Part shown: piece by piece, positions 4,980-9,963 of the stretch | Position numbering within the stretch: the stretch's first letter is position 1 | How the letters are laid out: each line of letters begins with the position of its first letter | NCBI GenBank assembly: GCA_024278775.1 | Contig: JAJRSP010000150.1 | Location: 1-9,963, forward strand | Length of the DNA stretch: 9,963 nt | Direction: 5' to 3' | Source: Planctomycetota bacterium | GTDB taxonomy: Bacteria > Planctomycetota > Phycisphaerae > UBA1845 | Position numbers and translations under genes: made by a program | The notes under the pieces: generated by a model | What the model saw: the letters and a program-made list of their open reading frames with translations, nothing else | What the model was told of the DNA's origin: nothing | Database searches by the model: none

Positions 4980-7900
4980 ATGTACGCGAATTTTTTCGGG
5001 CTGCGTTGCCTGCCCTTCGAGGACCGGGCCGATCCCCAGTTCACCGTGCTTTCTGCGGAACTCGAAGAAACACTAGCCGCCTTGGAATATGAAGCGCATT
5101 ACCAGCGCGGTATGGCGCTCGTCACAGGGGCCGCAGGCGTCGGGAAGACGCAGATGATACGCGCGTTGCTGTTACGACTGCACTCCACCGATCACGTGGT
5201 GGTCGTCACTAGGAACGCCAACGCCAGCTCGGATCTGATTCGCGATATCTGCAAAGGGTTTGGTGTGTCGTTGGCCTCAGGTGAGCAGGAAACCAGGCTC
5301 ACCACCCGGCTACGACGTCATTTGTCCAGAAATGCCAAAGCGGATCACAGCTCGGTTCTGATTATCGACAATGCGGAAAACCTCACGGACGCGGAGATCG
5401 AGCTGCTGTCTTCGCTGAACGACCTGTGCGACAACACGATCAAGCTGCTGACCGTAGTGCTGGTGGGTCAGCCACGTATCCTTGATACGTTGGAACAGCC
5501 AAAACTCGAACGCATCAAACAAAAACTTTTCAGACACCGCACCATCATGGCGCTGCCTCCCGCGGGCATCCACTCGTACATTCGACACCGACTACAGATC
5601 GCCGGAGCGGCCGAGTCGGACATCTTCACGGATGATGCCGTCACCTCGATTCATCGGATCACCGGCGGCGTGCCGCGGCTCATCAATCAGACGTGTAATG
5701 CCGCGCTCATCGCTGCATACGGTAGCAACGAACGCCTGGTCACGAGCGCCACGATCATCGACGTGACCGGCGGACACACCGGTGCAGACCCGCGGTCGCC
5801 ATCCGTTCGGGAGCCCCGCACACCCACGTCAGACGATGTACCGACAGAACCCGAACACGCCGATGTCGCACCACCAGCCGGCGCACCCTTTGCCGCCCCC
5901 CCCGCGTGGAGCGATGACGTTGCCCGCAGTCACCCGATCACCGAACACCCGGTCACCGAGAAGCAGATCGCCGAACCCCACGATGTCTTGGCCAGCGGGT
6001 ATGCAGAGTTCGCAGACGGAGGCTACACCGGAACGCTCGCTTCGGAGGACTACGACGCCCAAAGTCGGTTGGAACGCAGTCTGGCTCAAGCGGAACGACT
6101 CAGTGCCACGACGGATGCCAAGCTGACACAATTCACCGCGATCGAGAGACATCTCGCGACGCTGGCGGAATCTGCCGAGCGTCTGATCGCCGGACTCACA
6201 CAAACAACAGAACACGCCAACCGCTCGTTTGCCCAAACGCAGCAGCGGATGGAGGCGGTGCTCGCCCATTCCGAGCGGCGGATCAACGATATCGACGCAC
6301 GGGTCACGCAGGCCGTGGAAGTAAGCAAGAATCTGACCGAATTACTCTCGGCAGTTGAAGCAGAATCCGAGCGAGCCGAGGACGTGAGCACGCGACTCGG
6401 TGCCTTTGCTGACCAACTGGATCACTCCGTGGACGAGATGCAAACGCGTACTGCCCCGCTTCTGGAGGCGGTGCAATCGGCACAAGAATTTCATGATCGA
6501 CTCGATTCGGCTCACGACAAAGCCGACCACATCACGGAACGGATCGAAGCCACCATCGCAAAGCACGAGGAGGCCTTCGCCCAGCGTGTGTCGGATACCC
6601 AAGCACAGATCACTCAATCCACCAACGAGACCATCGACAAAGCCAAGGCCGAAATGGATACGGCGCTGGCCTCGGTAAAAAAAGTTGTCAGCAGCACCTT
6701 GCAAATGGCTGAAAACCGATCCCGCCTCGCGTCGAATACGTTGAACAAAGTGATGGAGTCTTCACAAGCCCGCCGCACGGAGATCGAGGAAGCCGCCAAC
6801 ACCGTCATCGAAGCCATCAGCAACGCCTCACTTCAGGTGGGTCACCTGAGCGAAACGGCCAAGACCATCGGTGCCGAGGCTGACGGGTTGATCGAGCGTG
6901 TGCGCGGTTTACCCGCTATCACCACTCCGATGATCGAAGCGGCCGAGTCGACCGTAACCAAAATAGAACAGGCTCACCGTGACGCCGAGGCACTGCGCGT
7001 CAGCGTCACGGATCGTCTCGTCGATTTGGGACGCGCCTGTGAGCAGACCGAATCGCTCAGTCGAAGCGTCAATTCCTGCAAGGGGACGATCGACCATATC
7101 CTGCGCAATCGGGACTGGATCGAAAACACCGTGACCACTCTGGACGAGAAGGTGCAGCGGGCCGACGACTGCGTCAAAGCCCTGACCGCACATGACAAGC
7201 ATCTTGGCGACATCAAGGAAACCATCGCGGCGGCCGAAACAACGACTGCGCACCTGGAAACCGCCACCGCCGGGGCCAAACAAATCGCCGATCGAACCAA
7301 TGCCATTCAGCAAAAGCTGGCCGAGATGCTCGGCTCATCCAACGGGCAACTCAACCGGATCTTCGAGACCGTACGCACCGGCTCGGCAGTCGCCGAAGAT
7401 CTCACGCACCTGAACAAAGTCGCGAAGGAACTGCACGAAGCCCTGCAGGGATTGGTCGCCCACACGGACGAAAAAATCGGACGGCTCGACTCACACAGTG
7501 CGGCCGCCGGGCGTATCCTCCGTGATCTCAGCGAGGCCAACAAGCTTGGACAGGGACTGATCGAGGAAGCCACGGCCCAAGTGAAGACGTCGCAGGAAAC
7601 CGCTGAGGCTTCCGTCAAAAAGATCGAAACCTTGACCGAAGATGTTTGGTCGCTGACAACCAAGACAGACGCGGTGCAGTCGCAGCTGGCCGAGCAACTC
7701 AACGACGCGAACGACATAGTGGACAAAATACGCACACTCTCCGACCCGGCGCGTGACGCGGCCGGCAAGCTTGCAGCACAGGTCAACGAGGCGCAGCAGG
7801 TCACCCTGACGCTCGCAGATCATACCTCGGCGGCGCACGAGCAACTGGACGCGATCGACGATATCACTCCACTCCTGGAGGCCGTTCGAGACGCAGACGA

Positions 7901-8723
7901 CTCGATCCGATCCACGGCGAGTGAGATTCAGGTGGTACGGAGCGAACTCGCCAACGCCCTGCATGACGCCCAAAAACAGGCGGCGACGCTCGACTCGCTC
8001 AACTCGTCCGCAGGCACGCTCATCGAAACCCAATGCCAGATGGCCGAACGAATGGTCGATATGTCACAGACGTTTGACGACAAAATCGTCGATACCAAAA
8101 CGGCCCTCGCCACCGGCGAAGAGTTGCTCGGGGAATTCATCAACCAGGGTGACGCGATCAACAAAAAATTAACCGGACTCGCCACCCAAGCCGAAAACCT
8201 CGAATCCAGCATTGATCACATCACCGCAAAACGCGACACGGTGTTAAAAAACGCCGAGGCACAAACCGCACATCTCGAAAAACTCTGCGTCGCCGTACGC
8301 AAGGTTTTCGCAGGAGTTTCCAAGGCCACGCTGGAAGCCCGCGACCAGACAGAACGGCTCCGCCAGGCCGAGGGGAGCTCTTCCGAGCAGTTGGCCGCGT
8401 TAACCACGCGCACCCAACAGGCCACGGCGACTTTGCAAGAATGGGTCGAAGAAGCCGTTCGTGTGCAAACCAGACTCGAGCGGGCCGTTGGTGCGGCACC
8501 CACGATTCAACAAACCCACCCGAAAGAAACGCTCGCGGGGCTCGGGAATGTCGTGTCGGCTTCGACACAATCGGTACGCACCCTCGATGCAGATCTGGCC
8601 ATGCAGAACAAATCGGGAGGTGCCGCTGCGTCACCGCTGGCTACGCCGAACCCCACACCGAAACCCAAAAACATCGAGCAGATGATCGAGGAAGCCAAAC
8701 GCGCCAAGGCGCACCCCGGCTAG
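4980..8723 (+). CDS. ExeA/GspA-type AAA+ ATPase fused to giant coiled coil, 1247 aa
   Basis: Residues 1-262 form an ExeA-like AAA+ ATPase: opening MYANFFGLRCLPF; Walker A GAAGVGKT at 50-57; Walker B-like VLIIDNAE at 126-133; VLVGQP at 160-165; RHRL at 202-205; and GGVPRLIN at 229-236 with a sensor-2-type Arg233. Known ExeA works with ExeB to place the type II secretin and carries a membrane helix and periplasmic peptidoglycan-binding domain after the ATPase. Neither is seen here. Instead there is a Pro/Ala/Asp-rich linker at about 270-355, then about 810 residues (358-1170) rich in Ala, Glu, Thr, Gln and Leu with heptad-like spacing and only three Trp (713, 890, 1155), predicted to be coiled coil. 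A Pro/Lys-rich tail ends in a charged helix, NIEQMIEEAKRAK. No transmembrane segment or signal peptide is seen, so it is probably cytosolic. Walker B has Asn131 where ExeA proteins usually have Glu. It appears to be a single-gene unit. A scaffold, tether or filament-like role is inferred. Confidence 0.93.
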   Translation: MYANFFGLRCLPFEDRADPQFTVLSAELEETLAALEYEAHYQRGMALVTGAAGVGKTQMIRALLLRLHSTDHVVVVTRNANASSDLIRDICKGFGVSLASGEQETRLTTRLRRHLSRNAKADHSSVLIIDNAENLTDAEIELLSSLNDLCDNTIKLLTVVLVGQPRILDTLEQPKLERIKQKLFRHRTIMALPPAGIHSYIRHRLQIAGAAESDIFTDDAVTSIHRITGGVPRLINQTCNAALIAAYGSNERLVTSATIIDVTGGHTGADPRSPSVREPRTPTSDDVPTEPEHADVAPPAGAPFAAPPAWSDDVARSHPITEHPVTEKQIAEPHDVLASGYAEFADGGYTGTLASEDYDAQSRLERSLAQAERLSATTDAKLTQFTAIERHLATLAESAERLIAGLTQTTEHANRSFAQTQQRMEAVLAHSERRINDIDARVTQAVEVSKNLTELLSAVEAESERAEDVSTRLGAFADQLDHSVDEMQTRTAPLLEAVQSAQEFHDRLDSAHDKADHITERIEATIAKHEEAFAQRVSDTQAQITQSTNETIDKAKAEMDTALASVKKVVSSTLQMAENRSRLASNTLNKVMESSQARRTEIEEAANTVIEAISNASLQVGHLSETAKTIGAEADGLIERVRGLPAITTPMIEAAESTVTKIEQAHRDAEALRVSVTDRLVDLGRACEQTESLSRSVNSCKGTIDHILRNRDWIENTVTTLDEKVQRADDCVKALTAHDKHLGDIKETIAAAETTTAHLETATAGAKQIADRTNAIQQKLAEMLGSSNGQLNRIFETVRTGSAVAEDLTHLNKVAKELHEALQGLVAHTDEKIGRLDSHSAAAGRILRDLSEANKLGQGLIEEATAQVKTSQETAEASVKKIETLTEDVWSLTTKTDAVQSQLAEQLNDANDIVDKIRTLSDPARDAAGKLAAQVNEAQQVTLTLADHTSAAHEQLDAIDDITPLLEAVRDADDSIRSTASEIQVVRSELANALHDAQKQAATLDSLNSSAGTLIETQCQMAERMVDMSQTFDDKIVDTKTALATGEELLGEFINQGDAINKKLTGLATQAENLESSIDHITAKRDTVLKNAEAQTAHLEKLCVAVRKVFAGVSKATLEARDQTERLRQAEGSSSEQLAALTTRTQQATATLQEWVEEAVRVQTRLERAVGAAPTIQQTHPKETLAGLGNVVSASTQSVRTLDADLAMQNKSGGAAASPLATPNPTPKPKNIEQMIEEAKRAKAHPG
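5896..5903 (+). repeat. C8 homopolymer tract in the AAA+ linker
   Basis: Eight consecutive C encode Pro-rich residues near position 306, between the ATPase and the coiled coil. Slippage would separate the two parts, leaving an ATPase-only product. Confidence 0.6.
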
Positions 8724-8749
8724 CACCGTGATGCGAAAACACCATCCGG

Positions 8750-9142
8750 TCAGTCACCGATCACAGCGGTTGGTTTCCCCTGGTTGTCGACGGCAACAAA
8801 CACCACGCTGGCCTCAGTGACATTGACCGGCTCCTCCGGATCGAGCCGCCGTCTGGCACACACCCGCACCGCAAGCGTGAGAGATGAGCGCCCGATTCGC
8901 GTCGCGTGGGCATAGAGACTGAGCACATCCCCCACGTACACCGGCTCGTGAAACTCAACCTCCTTGAAGGACACCGTCACATAGCGATGGTGTGCCTGAC
9001 GCATCGCCTCGATGTAGGCGGCCTGGTCAATCAACGAAAGAATCACACCGCCGAAGATGGTACCGTCGGCGTTCGTATCGCGCGGCATCATCACCACGCG
9101 AATGGACGGCTCATGAGATGCCGGTTTGGGCTTGTGGGTCAT
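8750..9142 (-). CDS. Acyl-CoA thioesterase, hotdog fold (YciA/BFIT-like), 130 aa
   Basis: By family knowledge this enzyme hydrolyses acyl-CoA to free acid and CoA in the cytosol. The single hotdog domain fills the protein. Motifs seen: MPRDTNADGTIFGG at residues 19-32, the family's N-terminal signature; ILSLIDQAA at 34-42, with Asp39 the likely catalytic acid; and a mid-domain stretch of the form EPVYVGDVLSLYA followed by GRSSL. Length matches single-domain members of about 130-150 aa. The ATG at 9142 is chosen over an upstream in-frame ATG at 9397 because GAGGAGA lies 8 nt before it and the extra 85 residues overlap the glycosyltransferase gene with no homology signal. It lies 38 bp downstream of that gene on the same strand, so they may be co-transcribed. 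Its stop is 26 bp from the stop of the convergent AAA+ gene. The acyl chain preference cannot be read from sequence. Confidence 0.93.
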   Translation of the reverse strand: MTHKPKPASHEPSIRVVMMPRDTNADGTIFGGVILSLIDQAAYIEAMRQAHHRYVTVSFKEVEFHEPVYVGDVLSLYAHATRIGRSSLTLAVRVCARRRLDPEEPVNVTEASVVFVAVDNQGKPTAVIGD

Positions 9143-9150
9143 GAATGGAC

Positions 9151-9157
9151 TCTCCTC
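9151..9157 (-). promoter_or_regulatory. Ribosome binding site of the thioesterase gene
   Basis: GAGGAGA on the minus strand lies 8 nt before the ATG at 9142. It decides this start against the longer frame beginning at 9397. Confidence 0.75.
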
Positions 9158-9180
9158 AATCGATGATGAACCTCGGCCAC

Positions 9181-9963
9181 CTACCAACCAAGGCGAAGAC
9201 AACGAAACACGCCAAAAATAGCAGCACCTACGACCACCACGCCGAAGAACACCGCCAACCCACCCCCCACAGGATATTTGAACCCGTACAGCCGCGCCAG
9301 GTGACGCAAGTATTTCACCTGTTCGTTGATGTTGAGTTTGCTCTCGCCGGACAGCCGCATGCCAAAAGCAATCGGCACCTCCACCGGATGGGCGCAACGC
9401 CCTTTGATGAACAATTCCAACGCGATTTTGTATCCAATCGGATCAAGCGGTGCCGCCTGTTCCCAGGTGCGCCGGCGCAGCGCGAAGAATCCCGACATGG
9501 GATCACTCAACGTCGCCAACGGCTTCGCGAGTGTTGTCGCCACCCAACTGTTGAGCCGACGGAACCACGACCAATCACCCTCGATACGCCCCCCTTCGAT
9601 GTGCCGCGAACCGAACACAAAATCGCAACCATCCCGCCCCAGTTGGGCCACGAGCTCCGGCACGGCCTCCGGCGGATGCTGAAGATCAGCGTCCATCACG
9701 ACGAACGTATCATAGCGAGCTTCGTCAAAACCGCGCAACACGGCACTCGACAACCCGCGATCGCCACGACGAACAATCACACGAATGGGAAACCGCTCCG
9801 CCAGCGAGGCGACCACCGCCTCGGTGTCATCCGGAGAATCGTCGTCCACGACAATCAGTTCGGCATTGATACCGGCCTGCGCGGTAGCCGCAAACAAACG
9901 CTCCGCCAGTGTCTGCAGATTCCCCGCCTCACAATACGTCGGCACGATAATCGAAACGGCCGG
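9181..9963 (-). CDS. Polyprenyl-phosphate glycosyltransferase, GT2 (DPM1-like), 5' end cut by window edge
   Basis: The frame is open from the right edge; 260 residues are visible and the first are PAVSIIVPTYCEAGNL, so only a few N-terminal residues are missing. The GTG at 9945 is Val in the conserved opening strand, not a start. Family enzymes move a sugar such as mannose or glucose from a nucleotide sugar to a polyprenyl phosphate at the cytosolic membrane face, supplying later glycosylation or wall-polymer steps. Seen (numbered from the first visible residue): VVDDDSPDDT at 38-47, the nucleotide-binding acidic cluster; MDADLQHPP at 90-98 with the metal-binding DAD; then SDPMSGFFALRR, GYKIALELFIKG and GESKLN, typical of DPM1/GtrB-like proteins. 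One hydrophobic helix near the C-terminus (from about FKYPVGGG) probably anchors it; many GtrB relatives have two. The gene is probably transcribed with the thioesterase. The sugar donor is not identifiable here. Confidence 0.93.
   Translation of the reverse strand, partial: PAVSIIVPTYCEAGNLQTLAERLFAATAQAGINAELIVVDDDSPDDTEAVVASLAERFPIRVIVRRGDRGLSSAVLRGFDEARYDTFVVMDADLQHPPEAVPELVAQLGRDGCDFVFGSRHIEGGRIEGDWSWFRRLNSWVATTLAKPLATLSDPMSGFFALRRRTWEQAAPLDPIGYKIALELFIKGRCAHPVEVPIAFGMRLSGESKLNINEQVKYLRHLARLYGFKYPVGGGLAVFFGVVVVGAAIFGVFRCLRLGW

Noticed and set aside
7307..8033. Long minus-strand frames opposite the coiled-coil region
   Set aside because: Their Ser/Cys/Arg-rich translations are the expected mirror of Ala/Glu/Thr-rich coiled-coil codons.
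4980..8723. Methyl-accepting chemotaxis protein, because of the Ala/Glu/Gln/Thr-rich coiled coil
   Set aside because: There is no transmembrane segment, no sensor domain and no conserved signalling hairpin tip, and the N-terminus is a clear AAA+ ATPase.
8750..9397. Longer start (ATG at 9397) for the thioesterase
   Set aside because: The extension overlaps the glycosyltransferase gene by over 200 bp, has no domain, and a good ribosome site precedes the ATG at 9142.
1..9963. CRISPR array, insertion sequence or prophage traces
   Set aside because: No regularly spaced repeats, transposase, integrase or terminal inverted repeats were seen.

Overview
The window looks like chromosomal DNA from a GC-rich Gram-negative bacterium, most likely a member of the Planctomycetota. 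The placement is an inference. It rests on GC-rich coding, a lipoprotein signal, a LysM/YkuD cell-wall enzyme, and small proteins whose style I associate with that phylum. No rRNA, tRNA, CRISPR array, transposase or phage gene was seen. Codon use looks even across the window, so nothing marks it clearly as a recent island.

Layout. (1) Positions 1-960, minus strand: a membrane-anchored LysM + YkuD L,D-transpeptidase, cut by the left edge just after its catalytic cysteine. (2) Positions 961-1433: a 473-bp divergent intergenic region with candidate promoters on both strands, several palindromes and a cluster of possible RNA hairpins, one capped by a UUCG tetraloop. (3) Positions 1434-4708, plus strand: a compact three-gene run. 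It holds a conserved-looking cytosolic protein of 190 aa, a 283-aa lipoprotein that overlaps it by 14 bp, and a 613-aa exported/membrane protein with a C-terminal RDD domain, 22 bp further on. (4) Positions 4709-4979: a 271-bp gap with a strong hairpin and a good ribosome binding site at its end. (5) Positions 4980-8723, plus strand: a 1247-aa protein with an N-terminal ExeA/GspA-type AAA+ ATPase, a proline-rich linker and about 810 residues of predicted coiled coil. (6) Positions 8750-9963, minus strand, convergent with it: a polyprenyl-phosphate glycosyltransferase (GT2, DPM1-like, cut by the right edge), followed 38 bp downstream by a hotdog acyl-CoA thioesterase.

How the genes fit together. 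Several products act at the cell envelope: the L,D-transpeptidase crosslinks or modifies peptidoglycan, the lipoprotein and RDD protein sit in or at membranes, and the glycosyltransferase charges a lipid carrier with sugar. The AAA+/coiled-coil protein is the most unusual product. In classical ExeA the ATPase is followed by a membrane helix and a periplasmic peptidoglycan-binding domain. Here it is followed by a very long, apparently cytosolic coiled coil, and the Walker B acidic pair is altered (Asp-Asn instead of Asp-Glu). This is the best candidate in the window for an undescribed system, perhaps a nucleotide-controlled scaffold or filament-like protein, but that role is inferred from architecture alone.
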